Below are positions 45,721 through 55,178 of a DNA stretch of 64,000 nucleotides, piece after piece. Source of the stretch: Mucilaginibacter agri (GTDB lineage Bacteria; Bacteroidota; Bacteroidia; Sphingobacteriales; Sphingobacteriaceae). The notes under the pieces were generated by a model. That model worked only from the letters and a program-made list of their open reading frames with translations, did no database searches and was not told the DNA's origin. A program made the position numbers and the translations under genes. Position 1 is the first letter of the stretch. Every line of letters starts with the position of its first letter. The stretch lies in NCBI RefSeq assembly GCF_009928685.1, contig NZ_WWEO01000036.1, forward strand, positions 35,424 to 99,423. Reading direction: 5' to 3'.

Positions 45721-46929
45721 TTACCTACTCACCGCTTCAATCAGCAAACCAATAATTGGGCTTTTATCATCCATATACTTATTGCACATAAATAGCCCGC
45801 CCTTGCCGGTTGTCGTGTTAAAGAATAAGAATGCGCTCACACCAGGGTCATCACCGTCGTGACCTATGGTGCCGTTGGTATATAAATTCCAGAAAATACC
45901 TTTGTTCCGTTTAGTCGCGTTAAATCCTTTAGGAAGTTTGCCAGATTCAAATTGCGACTTAAACATGGCTTTAAAAGAAGCTTCAGATAACAACGTTGTA
46001 TCTCCCCTATAGCCTTTTATTATCGCCTGTAGATATTTGCTTAAATCTGCCGACGTTGTTTTCAAACCGCCATCCGGATAAGTTATCAGGTCATATAAAG
46101 GCAAATATTCCTTCGAATTGATGTATAGTAAAGCATGACGCTCTAGGTTTACAGACGACAGGAACCATCCGCTATGTTCCATCTTTAATGGATTGAGAAT
46201 ATATTTGTTGGCAAATTCTGCGTAGGTTATTCCAGATTTTATTTCAATTAAGTAGGCAACAAGCGCCGAGGCTATATTGCTGTAAACAGACGAGCTTCCG
46301 GGTTCTGCATTCACAAAATTCTTTTCGCTGTAATATTTACCATCGGTAGAAAGGTAATCGTAGAAAAACTCCTTCATACTCGTGTTCGCAATCTTTTGCT
46401 CATAACCATATTGCTGTAGCATCCCCAAGGCTGAAGGGCTGGATGGCCTCAGGTTGGGATAAAAGTGATACGTATTAGGGTAAATAGCCGGATTATCAAT
46501 TATACCCGATGTATGGTTAGCCAGTTCCCTTATCGTGATCTTACTTGTTTTAGTATGGGGGTTTATTATTTTAAACGGAAGTATATCATTGATATCAGTT
46601 TCGAGATTAAAGTAGTTAAGCTCTATCGCCTTCATTAAGGCTACGGCAATAAAGGTTTTGCTTACCGAGCCAACATGTTGTAGAGTTTCGGAAGTATAAG
46701 GGATCTTATTTGCAACATCTGAATAGCCAAAATTCTTTTGGTAGATCACATGCTCCGCATCAACCAACACCACCGACATTCCCGGCAGGCTATCGCGAGA
46801 CATTATTTTCTGAAGGTTTACAGTTAACGAGTCGTATCTACTTTGCGCTTGTAGCACAGCAGGCAGCAGTAAAATTAAACAGCAGTAAAATCTCTTTAGA
46901 GAAAATGTGGTTGTTCTTTCAGCTTTCAT
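45721..46929 (-). CDS. Serine hydrolase of the beta-lactamase/PBP class
   Basis: 402 residues, signal peptide about 1-28 (VLQAQ). Penicillin-binding fold: SxxK in HVGSVSKTFIAVALM (catalytic Ser and Lys), the second motif YSN in VYSNIASALVAYL, and a third-motif HDGDDPG in place of KTG (HxG, as in class C-like and esterase members). It could be a D-aminopeptidase, a carboxylesterase or a class C-like enzyme; the substrate is unclear. An AraC regulator lies 48 nt upstream on the same strand. Confidence 0.88.
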   Translation of the reverse strand: MKAERTTTFSLKRFYCCLILLLPAVLQAQSRYDSLTVNLQKIMSRDSLPGMSVVLVDAEHVIYQKNFGYSDVANKIPYTSETLQHVGSVSKTFIAVALMKAIELNYFNLETDINDILPFKIINPHTKTSKITIRELANHTSGIIDNPAIYPNTYHFYPNLRPSSPSALGMLQQYGYEQKIANTSMKEFFYDYLSTDGKYYSEKNFVNAEPGSSSVYSNIASALVAYLIEIKSGITYAEFANKYILNPLKMEHSGWFLSSVNLERHALLYINSKEYLPLYDLITYPDGGLKTTSADLSKYLQAIIKGYRGDTTLLSEASFKAMFKSQFESGKLPKGFNATKRNKGIFWNLYTNGTIGHDGDDPGVSAFLFFNTTTGKGGLFMCNKYMDDKSPIIGLLIEAVSR

Positions 46930-46977
46930 ACCGCAAGATAAAACATCTACGTATCCCGCAATTGTATAAAAACGAAC

Positions 46978-47790
46978 TCAGCGCTTAAATGAGATTGGAA
47001 GTATATACTGATCGCTATTAAACCCTGTTGGTCGGCTACCCATTATTTTACTGTAGCTTTTTATAAAGTGCGACTGATCGTAATAGCCGTATTTATAGCA
47101 CAATTCCGTAAGCGACAATTCATTCTTATCCAGATCGTTAATTACACCTCGCATACGTAAAATAGAATGAAAGCCTTTGGGCGACAAGCCGATATGGTTA
47201 TCAAATTTCTTTTCGATATATCTTTTTGAATAACCTGCATAGCTGGCCACATCGCCCATGGTAAGTGAGGGGCTAACAACGTCAGCGGCAAACCGGTTAC
47301 ACAAAGCCTGCAGCAAATCGGTATTGTTGGAATACGCATTAAACCGAGGGCCAAAAACTTCATAAAATTTGGCCACAACAGCGTCTTGATCTAATTGCTC
47401 AACATCTATCAACTTTGTATAACACCTTTTATCTAATTCTTCGAGGCTCAAAAAATCGTCCGTTAACTCACTTAAGGGTAAAGCGGTAATTAACGATGCA
47501 GCCCAGGGGTTTAGCTGGGCCATAATGGCTTTGGTATGTGGCAGCAAACTTACTTTAAGCCGTTTGGTGGTTTGCCCTATCAGATATATGCCCGCGTCAA
47601 TATGCTTTGTACCATATTCGTTCTCCCATATTAACCCACCGCCGCTTACAAAAGCAAGCGTAAAACAACCATTAGGCAGCGTGTATTTGCCGGCTGAGTA
47701 TAACGGGCTAGCTACGTTATCGAGTACCCAAAACTTTCTTACGTAGTTGCTGAAATTCTTTTGGGTTTCGATCTCGGCATAAGTAAACAT
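46978..47790 (-). CDS. AraC family transcriptional regulator
   Basis: 270 residues. An N-terminal DUF6597-type sensing domain (about 1-140, FVSGGGLIWENEYG) precedes two helix-turn-helix motifs of the AraC type: MGDVASYAGYSKRYIEKKFDNHIGLSPKGF and LTELCYKYGYYDQSHFIKSYSKIMGSRPTGF. It likely activates the serine hydrolase gene directly downstream, or its own unit. Effector unknown. Confidence 0.93.
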   Translation of the reverse strand: MFTYAEIETQKNFSNYVRKFWVLDNVASPLYSAGKYTLPNGCFTLAFVSGGGLIWENEYGTKHIDAGIYLIGQTTKRLKVSLLPHTKAIMAQLNPWAASLITALPLSELTDDFLSLEELDKRCYTKLIDVEQLDQDAVVAKFYEVFGPRFNAYSNNTDLLQALCNRFAADVVSPSLTMGDVASYAGYSKRYIEKKFDNHIGLSPKGFHSILRMRGVINDLDKNELSLTELCYKYGYYDQSHFIKSYSKIMGSRPTGFNSDQYILPISFKR

Positions 47791-47813
47791 ATTTTGCGAT
47801 TAAGTAAATCCGT

Positions 47814-48605
47814 TTAGAAATCCTTATTCAATAGTTTTTCCAGTTCGGCAAAACTGATATTCATTTTAACACGGCCTTGTTTGGCGTAAGAAATTTCGCC
47901 CGTTTCTTCGGATACAATGATCGCCGTGGCCTCATTTGCTTCCGTTACACCAATGCCGGCACGATGGCGCAAACCGAATTGGGGAGGCAAATCAGTATTG
48001 TCCGTAAGCGGTAAAATACAACTGGCAGATTTGATCTTATTTTCCGATATAACCACGGCCCCATCATGCAGCGGGCTGGTTTTCTGGAAAATACTTTCCA
48101 ATAGGCGCTTTGATATCTTCGCGTCGATAAGCTCGCAGCTATTCTGATAAAACTGCTCGTCGTAAAACTTAGCAAATACGATAAGTGCACCGGTGCGGGT
48201 CTGTTTCAGGCTTTTGCAAGCATCGATAATTGGCTTTATACGGATGTAGTTATTTTTCTCCGTTTCTGCTTTGCCAAAGAAATATTTCCACCAGGCTTTA
48301 TTGCGTTGAAGCGATGCATTCTTTCCCACCAAAAGCAGAAACCGCCTTATCTCTTGTTGAAAAACTACGATTACAGCGATAATACCCACATTCATAAAGT
48401 TACCCAATATGCCGGTGAGCAGGCTCATGTGTAGTGCCCGTACCACAAAATACAGCATACAGATAATGGCCAAGCCAATAAAAATATTAGCCGCTATGGT
48501 GCCCCTGATAAGGTTATAAAGCTGGTATATGATCAATGCTACCAGAACAATATCCAGCACATCGAAGAAATTGAATTTCAGAAAACTGAAGTCGAAGTTA
48601 TGCAT
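47814..48605 (-). CDS. dacA: Diadenylate cyclase (c-di-AMP synthase)
   Basis: 263 residues from the ATG at 48605; the frame extends 3 codons to a TTG. Three transmembrane helices (about 15-90) precede the DAC domain, with catalytic HDGAVVI (DGA motif) and GLRHRAGIGVTEAN (RHR motif). It joins two ATP to c-di-AMP, controlling cell-wall homeostasis and K+ uptake. CdaA-type (membrane) rather than DisA. Single gene; AraC regulator follows. Confidence 0.95.
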   Translation of the reverse strand: MHNFDFSFLKFNFFDVLDIVLVALIIYQLYNLIRGTIAANIFIGLAIICMLYFVVRALHMSLLTGILGNFMNVGIIAVIVVFQQEIRRFLLLVGKNASLQRNKAWWKYFFGKAETEKNNYIRIKPIIDACKSLKQTRTGALIVFAKFYDEQFYQNSCELIDAKISKRLLESIFQKTSPLHDGAVVISENKIKSASCILPLTDNTDLPPQFGLRHRAGIGVTEANEATAIIVSEETGEISYAKQGRVKMNISFAELEKLLNKDF

Positions 48606-48692
48606 GCACCGCAAGTTAAAAAGATTTATTTATATGCTCTGCCGGAAATTAACAGACCGATGCAATAGTTAGAAAATCTATGTAATTGCAAG

Positions 48693-49757
48693 CTATCTTG
48701 CTTCGCCTTCGGGGTGCTCGGGAGCTTTGGGAAATATTAATGAAGCGACTATGCTAATTGCTAATATCCCAAGAATAATGAACAGCGACGTTGAAGTAGT
48801 AATCCCGATCTTCTCTGCATATTCACCCGCAAGCATTTTGGCGCCGATAAAGGCCAATAAAATAGATAGACCTACCTTAAGGAAATGGAATTTATCGATA
48901 ATATTAACCAGCAGAAAGAACATAGACCGCAAGCCAAGTATGGCAAATATGTTGGAGAAGAACACCATATAAGGATCTTTGGTGATGGAAAATATCGCAG
49001 GAATAGAATCGACCGCAAATACCAGGTCGGTTACCTCAATAATCATCAACACCAAAAACAACGGCGTGATCATCTTCTTTTTATCGACTTTAATAAAGAA
49101 TTTATTTCCCGAAAACTGTGGGTAAACAGCAAAGTATTTAGACGCAAACTTTACTACCGGGTGGTTCTTGGTATCAACCTCGTCTTCCTTATTGCGGTTG
49201 ATAAACATCATGATACCGGTATAAACTAAAAACGCTCCAAAAATATACAGCACCCAATGAAAGCGGGTTATTAGCGTAGATCCGATAAAGATGAACAGAA
49301 AACGCATAATAACTGCGCCAATAATTCCCCATATCAACACCTTATGGTAATACCGCTGCTCTACCGAAAAGGCAGAGAAAATAAGGATCATCACAAATAT
49401 GTTGTCTACCGAAAGTGCATATTCTACAATATAACCGGTAATAAACTCGAGCGAGAGGTTTTTGCGATATATAGCCAAGCTTCCTTCAAAGTCGTTAGGG
49501 TTTAGCTTTAACCTGTGCAGGTGGCTTACATTAACTTGCTGCAGGGTTGCAAAATCGTGTATGTTATGCAACAGATGACCGAAGTTATAGATGAGCGCAT
49601 AGAATATAAGCGCCAGGGCAACCCATACCGCGCTCATAATACCAGCTTGCTTCATACTCACCGGCTTGTCAGATTTATTGAATAGCCCAAGGTCTATCGC
49701 CAACATCAGGGCAATAAAAACCAGAAAACCTGCAATAAATTCTATCTCGGTCGACAT
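48693..49757 (-). CDS. TerC family integral membrane protein
   Basis: 354 residues, nine or so transmembrane helices. Family motifs: ALSVDNIFVMILIFSAF near 115-131 and the second EVTDLVFAVDSIPAIFSITKDP near 240-261, both with the metal-binding Asp. TerC/Alx proteins export manganese or act on exoenzyme metalation. Its ATG overlaps the stop of the polyprenyl synthase gene (TAATG), so it is translated from the same mRNA. Confidence 0.94.
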   Translation of the reverse strand: MSTEIEFIAGFLVFIALMLAIDLGLFNKSDKPVSMKQAGIMSAVWVALALIFYALIYNFGHLLHNIHDFATLQQVNVSHLHRLKLNPNDFEGSLAIYRKNLSLEFITGYIVEYALSVDNIFVMILIFSAFSVEQRYYHKVLIWGIIGAVIMRFLFIFIGSTLITRFHWVLYIFGAFLVYTGIMMFINRNKEDEVDTKNHPVVKFASKYFAVYPQFSGNKFFIKVDKKKMITPLFLVLMIIEVTDLVFAVDSIPAIFSITKDPYMVFFSNIFAILGLRSMFFLLVNIIDKFHFLKVGLSILLAFIGAKMLAGEYAEKIGITTSTSLFIILGILAISIVASLIFPKAPEHPEGEAR

Positions 49758-50728
49758 TATTTGTTTCTTTCTGTAGTAAAACGGACTAATTGCTCCAGGC
49801 CACGGCTTGCATCACCATCGGGCATGGTACGTAAAATGGCAAATGCCTCGTCCTGGTATTTTTTCATTTGGCTGTCGGCATACTGCAAACCGCCGGTTTC
49901 TTTTACAAACTTGATGATCTGTGCAATCTTGTCCAGATCGTTATTGTGGTTTTTCACCAAGTTGATGATGCGCTTTTTTTCGCTGCTAGTTGCAGAGTTT
50001 AAAGAATAAATAAGCGGCAACGTCATCTTTTTTTCTTTGATATCGATACCCAAAGGTTTACCTACATCGTCGGTCCCAAAGTCAAACATATCATCCTTGA
50101 TCTGGAAAGCGATGCCGGTTTTTTCGCCGAATAAACGCATTTTTTCTACTGTTTCGTCATCCGCACCTGCCGAAGCAGCGCCTGCGGCGCAGCAAGATGC
50201 AATAAGCGATGCCGTTTTTTGGCGGATCACTTCGTAATAGATTTCCTCACTGATATCCATACGCCGCACTTTTTCTATTTGCAGCAATTCACCCTCGCTC
50301 ATCTGTCGTACAGCTTCAGAAACAATTTTGAGTAATTGAAAATCGTTATGCTCTAAGGATAACAGTAAGCCCTTGGAAAGCAGGTAATCGCCTACCAACA
50401 CGGCAATCTTATTTTTCCATAGAGCATTGATAGAGAAAAAGCCGCGACGCTGATAAGAGTTATCAACTACGTCATCATGCACCAGGCTGGCGGTATGTAG
50501 CAGCTCTACCAAAGCTGCACCACGATGGGTGGCCTCATTAATGCCTCCACAAATACTGGCCGAAAAAAACACAAACATGGGCCGAATTTGCTTGCCTTTG
50601 CGTTTTACAATATAGTGGGTAATACGATCGAGCAGGGGCACCGAGCTATGCATAGAGGACTTAAACTTATCCTCAAAAACATCAATATCCGCAGCTATGG
50701 GTTTTTTGATCTCGTTAATGCTTAGCAT
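49757..50728 (-). CDS. ispB: Polyprenyl (octaprenyl-type) diphosphate synthase
   Basis: 323 residues. Trans-prenyltransferase with the first aspartate-rich motif in LVHDDVVDNS (near 85-94) and the second in FQIKDDMFDFG (near 205-215). It lengthens isoprenoid diphosphates, probably to the side chain of menaquinone; the chain length cannot be read directly. Promoter box lies 53 nt upstream; TerC is coupled behind it. Confidence 0.9.
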   Translation of the reverse strand: MLSINEIKKPIAADIDVFEDKFKSSMHSSVPLLDRITHYIVKRKGKQIRPMFVFFSASICGGINEATHRGAALVELLHTASLVHDDVVDNSYQRRGFFSINALWKNKIAVLVGDYLLSKGLLLSLEHNDFQLLKIVSEAVRQMSEGELLQIEKVRRMDISEEIYYEVIRQKTASLIASCCAAGAASAGADDETVEKMRLFGEKTGIAFQIKDDMFDFGTDDVGKPLGIDIKEKKMTLPLIYSLNSATSSEKKRIINLVKNHNNDLDKIAQIIKFVKETGGLQYADSQMKKYQDEAFAILRTMPDGDASRGLEQLVRFTTERNK

Positions 50729-50780
50729 CGACCTTGTACAAGCTTTTTATGTATAAAATTGCGCCTTATGGCTTTTGTGG

Positions 50781-50788
50781 CAAACATA
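50781..50788 (-). promoter_or_regulatory. -7 promoter box of the polyprenyl synthase
   Basis: Minus strand TATGTTTG, 53 nt before the ATG. Confidence 0.5.
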
Positions 50789-50982
50789 GCTAAAATTATT
50801 TTCTGAATATAGCCCGGTAACATTTGTGACGGTTTTGTGGAGTGAGTATGGTCTTGCTTGCCGTTACGAGAAACAAATCCCCCCGCAGCTGTATATAATC
50901 GGTGATTTGAGTAAAGCTAATGCTAAATATCAAAGTCGTCTACTCTGATTAACGTTAGTCTGCTCATAGCCGCAGCGGCCTA

Positions 50983-51297
50983 GTTACTTTTTCTTAGACA
51001 AAAAGTAACCAAAAGTCAAGTCAGAAAAAAGCTTCCGCGCTCGAGGCTTGCGCATGGCCCGCTTTTCTGACGGGCCACCGCTCTAAAATCTACAATTCAA
51101 AACCCATTGTCTTACCGTAGCCGTACTCATGTGGCCTCTTGATTTTCGGGTAGCAGAACACCAGCCTAAGCACTGCCTTTCATAGAAAATAAAGCAGCCA
51201 CGACTTTTTTATTGGGTACTTTCTTTTTTGACAGAAAAAAGAAAGTACATCCACTAACGATTCGTTAATCACACTACCCTTCCTAATGGAAAACGGA
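50983..51297. repeat. Hairpin-bearing dispersed repeat, copy 1 with left arm
   Basis: Fills the middle of the 711-nt gene-free stretch 50729-51439. Left hairpin: GTTACTTTTT/AAAAAGTAAC at 50983-51009. Middle: 51130 begins the TGTGGCCTCTTGATTTTCGG block seen in three other copies at 63229, 63551 and 63829. Right hairpin: GTACTTTCTTTTTT/AAAAAAGAAAGTAC at 51216-51248 with a 5-nt loop, then the CCTAATGGAAAACGGA end block. No protein coding. Confidence 0.85.
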
Positions 51298-51439
51298 TTG
51301 TGTATGATGCCGCTATAAATCAAGCTAAAATCCCCCAACCTAGACAAACTATTTATTACGATAACGATCTCGTAATTTCCTTGCTACCATTTCTTGATTC
51401 TCTCCCCCTACCCTATACATTTGTAAATCATTACCAATT

Positions 51440-52381
51440 ATGAATTACAAACAGATTTTCCCGCTGGCCACACTGGCTGCAGCGGCCATTTTGATATCTA
51501 CAACTGCAATCGGCAATCGCGCATTTACCAGGTCTAATCTTCAGGATAGTGCCTATACCTTGTATGACACCACTACCAAAGTGCAAATGATTTCCAATCA
51601 ATTCAGCTTTACCGAAGGACCAGCGACCGATAAAAAAGGGGATGTGTATTTTACCGATCAGCCGAATAATAAGATCTGGAAATATGGCACCGATGGCAAA
51701 CTAACCTTGTTTATGGATAGTGCCGGCCGAAGCAACGGCATGTACTTCGATAAAAAAGGCAACCTCATTTCTTGCGCCGATGAAAAGGACGAGCTATGGT
51801 CTATCGCACCCGATAAAAAAGTTACCGTATTGGTAAAAACCTTCGGCGGTAAATTACTTAACGGGCCTAATGATGTTTGGGTTGACCGCGGTACAGGAGG
51901 CATTTACTTTACCGACCCTTACTATCAACGCGATTATTGGACCCGCCAGCAAAGCGACCTCGACGGCATGAAAGTTTATTACTTACCCAAAGGCGCAAGC
52001 GAACCAACAATCGTGAGTGATCAGCTTAAAAAGCCCAACGGTATCACCGGCACGCCCGACGGTAAATATTTGTACGTGGCGGATATTAATGGTAACAAAA
52101 CCTACCGTTTCGCACGCAAAGCAGATGGAACATTAACAGATATGCAGACATTTGCAAATCAAGGCTCGGATGGCATCACCATCGACGAACATGGCAATCT
52201 TTATCTATGTGGCAAAGGCGTTACGGTATACAACCCTGCGGGAATTAAAATTGCCTATATCGATATACCCGAACCCTGGACGGCCAACATATGTTTCGCA
52301 GGTAAGAACCGGGATATTTTGTTTATGACGGCTTCCAAAGCGATCTACACGTTAAAAATGAAGGTTAGAGGAGTGGAGTAA
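51440..52381 (+). CDS. SMP-30/gluconolactonase family exported protein
   Basis: 313 residues; a hydrophobic N-terminus (about 7-24, LATLAAAAILISTTAIG) is a signal or anchor. Six-bladed propeller of the SMP-30 type: FTEGPATDKKGDVYFTDQPNNKIWKY (first metal Glu region), KLLNGPNDVWVDRGTGGIYFTDP (metal Asn), KKPNGITGTPDGKYLYVAD (metal Asn/Asp), GSDGITIDEHGNLY (metal Asp). It probably opens a sugar lactone in the periplasm. A repeat region lies upstream; the next gene follows after 31 nt. Confidence 0.92.
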   Translation: MNYKQIFPLATLAAAAILISTTAIGNRAFTRSNLQDSAYTLYDTTTKVQMISNQFSFTEGPATDKKGDVYFTDQPNNKIWKYGTDGKLTLFMDSAGRSNGMYFDKKGNLISCADEKDELWSIAPDKKVTVLVKTFGGKLLNGPNDVWVDRGTGGIYFTDPYYQRDYWTRQQSDLDGMKVYYLPKGASEPTIVSDQLKKPNGITGTPDGKYLYVADINGNKTYRFARKADGTLTDMQTFANQGSDGITIDEHGNLYLCGKGVTVYNPAGIKIAYIDIPEPWTANICFAGKNRDILFMTASKAIYTLKMKVRGVE

Positions 52382-52412
52382 AACCCTTAACTTGTATTTA
52401 AATAAAAATGCA

Positions 52413-52985
52413 ATGCAGCCAGACTATCTAACCAGCGTCAGAAAGCAATTTGAGTATTACAAAATGCTGGGCGAAAAAACATTTGATCAGCTTAGCGATG
52501 AGAAATTGTTTTGGAAGTATAACGAAGAATCTAACAGTATTGCAACTATAGTAAAACACCTTTGGGGTAACATGCTTTCGCGATGGACGGATTTTTTAAC
52601 AAGTGACGGTGAGAAGACGTGGCGTAACCGCGAAGCGGAATTCGATAATGACATCCTTACCCGGGATGAGCTTTTAACCAAATGGAACGAAGGCTGGGAT
52701 TGCTTGTTCAAAGCGTTAGACTCGATCACGCCCGAAAATATCGACACCGTAATTTACATCCGCAACATGGGGCATACCGTAACCGAGGCCATTAACAGGC
52801 AACTGGCTCATTACCCTTATCATGTTGGCCAAATTGTTTTTATCGGGAAGATGGCACTCGATGCAAAATGGTCTTCATTATCTATCCCTCGTGGCAACTC
52901 AGGAGCTTATAATGCTGAGAAATTTTCTAAACCTCAACATAGGGAACATTTTACGGATGAGTTTTTGGGTAACAAGGAAGACTAA
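52413..52985 (+). CDS. DUF1572 (DinB-like four-helix) protein
   Basis: 190 residues from the ATG at 52413; the frame is open to a TTG 7 codons earlier. DUF1572/DinB superfamily: a helical bundle with His in IVKHLWGNMLSRW (near 47), QLAHYPYHVGQIVFIGKM (near 130) giving a metal triad. Cytoplasmic; members may act as metal-dependent thiol transferases. Probably co-transcribed with the SMP-30 gene. Confidence 0.88.
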   Translation: MQPDYLTSVRKQFEYYKMLGEKTFDQLSDEKLFWKYNEESNSIATIVKHLWGNMLSRWTDFLTSDGEKTWRNREAEFDNDILTRDELLTKWNEGWDCLFKALDSITPENIDTVIYIRNMGHTVTEAINRQLAHYPYHVGQIVFIGKMALDAKWSSLSIPRGNSGAYNAEKFSKPQHREHFTDEFLGNKED

Positions 52986-53105
52986 ATTTGCCAACTATCT
53001 AATACCACATTGATTCCCTGACAGCGAAATGTAAACAAATCACGCCAATTCGTTAGCCCTGCCAAGTTTGCTTTACTTTAGTACTTCTATACTAACAATA
53101 AAGCT

Positions 53106-53669
53106 ATGCCTACCATTTGGGTTCACCTTACGGGTTATAATGTAACCGAATATCTGCCTGTAAAAACAGGAAAATATGATTACCAAAAATTCTGGATGCA
53201 AACCGAGGGCCGGGTATCTGTGCGCGAAGGAGGTGAAAATTACCTTAACCAGATCGCTGGTGCCGAATATGAATTTAGCGGCAAGGTAGTTGCCGAAATG
53301 GCTATTAATGAAACCGTGATATTGGTTATCGATGTTGATGGTTTCCAGTTTTATATTTCGAACGGCCGGGCTTCCGACAGCCATCAAACCATTAACAACT
53401 TTGGTAAAATGGTTAAGGGTAAAGGCAGGCTTTCTTTAGGCGTATACCCTTACGAAATGGGCGTGCAAGACTTTGATGCGCAGGTAAAGCAAATTGTTAA
53501 AGTAACCGTACCCGAAAAGCTTATTATTAAAGACGGCGATGTAACCAACGTTCCGTTATATCTTTCGCCGGATCAATACACCGAAACAGATACCCAATTA
53601 GTTAACGAAATAACCGATGGCAACCAGGACGAAGTCTTTTACCTGGTGCAATACGAGATAAGCGAATAG
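53106..53669 (+). CDS. Hypothetical cytoplasmic protein
   Basis: 187 residues without signal peptide or membrane helix. Beta-rich sequence with short charged turns (TEGRVSVREGGENYLNQIAG, GKGRLSLGVYPYEMG); several GD-type turns suggest a beta-sandwich. No family recognised. Lies between two unrelated genes with a small candidate gene on the other strand behind it. Confidence 0.7.
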   Translation: MPTIWVHLTGYNVTEYLPVKTGKYDYQKFWMQTEGRVSVREGGENYLNQIAGAEYEFSGKVVAEMAINETVILVIDVDGFQFYISNGRASDSHQTINNFGKMVKGKGRLSLGVYPYEMGVQDFDAQVKQIVKVTVPEKLIIKDGDVTNVPLYLSPDQYTETDTQLVNEITDGNQDEVFYLVQYEISE

Positions 53670-53672
53670 CTT

Positions 53673-53807
53673 TTAGTGTTTGACAATCCACAGCACCACG
53701 TCGGTTGTATTTACCGACGTATCCTGGTGGAGACTCTGCTCTCTGCAAGGCCGATTACATTGGGGCAGAGTTAAAAACAACCACATAAATAACAGCTTGA
53801 TATACAT
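53673..53807 (-). CDS. Possible 44-residue exported peptide
   Basis: 44 residues in the 296-nt gap after the previous gene. N-terminal half is a hydrophobic signal-like stretch (MYIKLLFMWLFLTLPQC), then NRPCREQSLHQDTSV. A Cys at position 17 might be lipidated, but PQC is a poor lipobox. Convergent with the gene ending 3 nt away. Unsupported by homology. Confidence 0.3.
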   Translation of the reverse strand: MYIKLLFMWLFLTLPQCNRPCREQSLHQDTSVNTTDVVLWIVKH

Positions 53808-53901
53808 GATGATGGCTTTAAGGTTACATTAGCTAAGCTACCGCTATCAAGTGTAAAAAAATGTTATATAGTGTTATATAATGTTAAAGGATACTGAATA
53901 A

Positions 53902-53953
53902 AAAGGGGTTCTCGTTTTAGAAAACCCCTCCCTAACCCTCCCAAGGGAGGGGG
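53902..53953. repeat. CCCTCCC/GGGAGGG dispersed repeat, short copy
   Basis: AGGGGTT and AACCCCT arms, then CCCTCCCAAGGGAGGG, between the previous peptide and the aldo/keto reductase stop. Related to 24329-24395. Confidence 0.55.
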
Positions 53954-53965
53954 ATTATATTTGCT

Positions 53966-54997
53966 TTAGTAAAACTTCGGTATCGGATTCAACCCGGTAT
54001 CCTGGCGTTGATGCCAGTACGGATAAATCGGCTCGCGGTTACTTGCCGCATCCAGTTTCTTAATTTGTTCGGTAGTAAGATTCCATCCTACAGCAGCTAA
54101 GTTTTGTTTCAACTGCTCTTCGTTGCGGGCACCGATTATAATGTTAGCAACAGTTGGGCGTTGTAGCACCCAATTTAATGCTACCTGAGCTACAGACTTA
54201 CCAACTTCTTCGGCAACCTCGTCTAAGGCATCAACAATATTATATAGAAATTCATAATCAGTAGCAGGACCATGGCTTCCACCCTGACTGCGGCGATTAT
54301 CCTGCGGAATAGGTTGCCCTCTACGGAACTTACCGCCCAATTGGCCAGATGCAAGTGGGCTCCATACAATAGTTCCAACTTTTTGGTCGATACCCAATGG
54401 CATCAGCTCCCACTCAAATTCACGATCGAGCAATGAATAATAGGCCTGATGAGCCACATAACGTGCCCAGCCATAGCGTTCCGATACTGAAAGCGATTTC
54501 ATTAAATGCCAACCCGAAAAATTTGAGCAAGCGATATAGCGCACCTTTCCGCTGCTGATCAGATCGTCTAAGGCACGCAGCGTCTCTTCAACAGGTGTAT
54601 TACCGTCAAAACCATGCAGGTGATAAATGTCGATATGGTCGGTTTGCAAACGGCGCAAACTGTTCTCCGCAGATTCAATTAAATGGAAACGCGATGAGCC
54701 GTAATCGTTCGGCCCCTCACCCATTCTGAAGGTAGCTTTGGTTGAAATTAATACCTTGTTGCGTATACCCTCTAATGCCTGACCTAAAATGGTTTCTGAA
54801 ATACCGTTAGAGTAAACATCCGCGGTATCAAACAGGTTAACGCCTGCATCGAGGCACAGGTGTACCATTTTTTTAGCGTCTTCCAGCTGGGTGTTCCCCC
54901 ATGCTTTAAAAAATTCGTTACCGCCGCCAAAGGTGGCTGTTCCGAAACTTAGTACGGGTACGTGTAGGCCTGAAGCACCCAATTGTCTGTATTCCAT
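53966..54997 (-). CDS. Aldo/keto reductase
   Basis: 343 residues. AKR barrel with the catalytic tetrad: Asp in NLFDTADVYSNG and its Tyr, Lys in VLISTKATF, and His in DIYHLHGFD. The cofactor end VANIIIGARNEEQLKQNLAAVGW fits NADPH. Like other Bacteroidota YajO-type reductases, the substrate is an aldehyde or keto sugar. Divergent from lysR, with a 181-nt intergenic region. Confidence 0.94.
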   Translation of the reverse strand: MEYRQLGASGLHVPVLSFGTATFGGGNEFFKAWGNTQLEDAKKMVHLCLDAGVNLFDTADVYSNGISETILGQALEGIRNKVLISTKATFRMGEGPNDYGSSRFHLIESAENSLRRLQTDHIDIYHLHGFDGNTPVEETLRALDDLISSGKVRYIACSNFSGWHLMKSLSVSERYGWARYVAHQAYYSLLDREFEWELMPLGIDQKVGTIVWSPLASGQLGGKFRRGQPIPQDNRRSQGGSHGPATDYEFLYNIVDALDEVAEEVGKSVAQVALNWVLQRPTVANIIIGARNEEQLKQNLAAVGWNLTTEQIKKLDAASNREPIYPYWHQRQDTGLNPIPKFY

Positions 54998-55178
54998 AGT
55001 GTAAGATTAAATAGATGAAAACTTTAGCGTCACCTTATTCTGCAACGCCATTATTTCAAATTTAACAGCCTTTAAACAACCTCAAAGCATTAATAAATGT
55101 ACTGACAGGTAAATGACACTAAGGGCAAATTGTACCAGCAAATAAGTAATTTAGCCCTCTCCAATTAACAAGGCGCGT

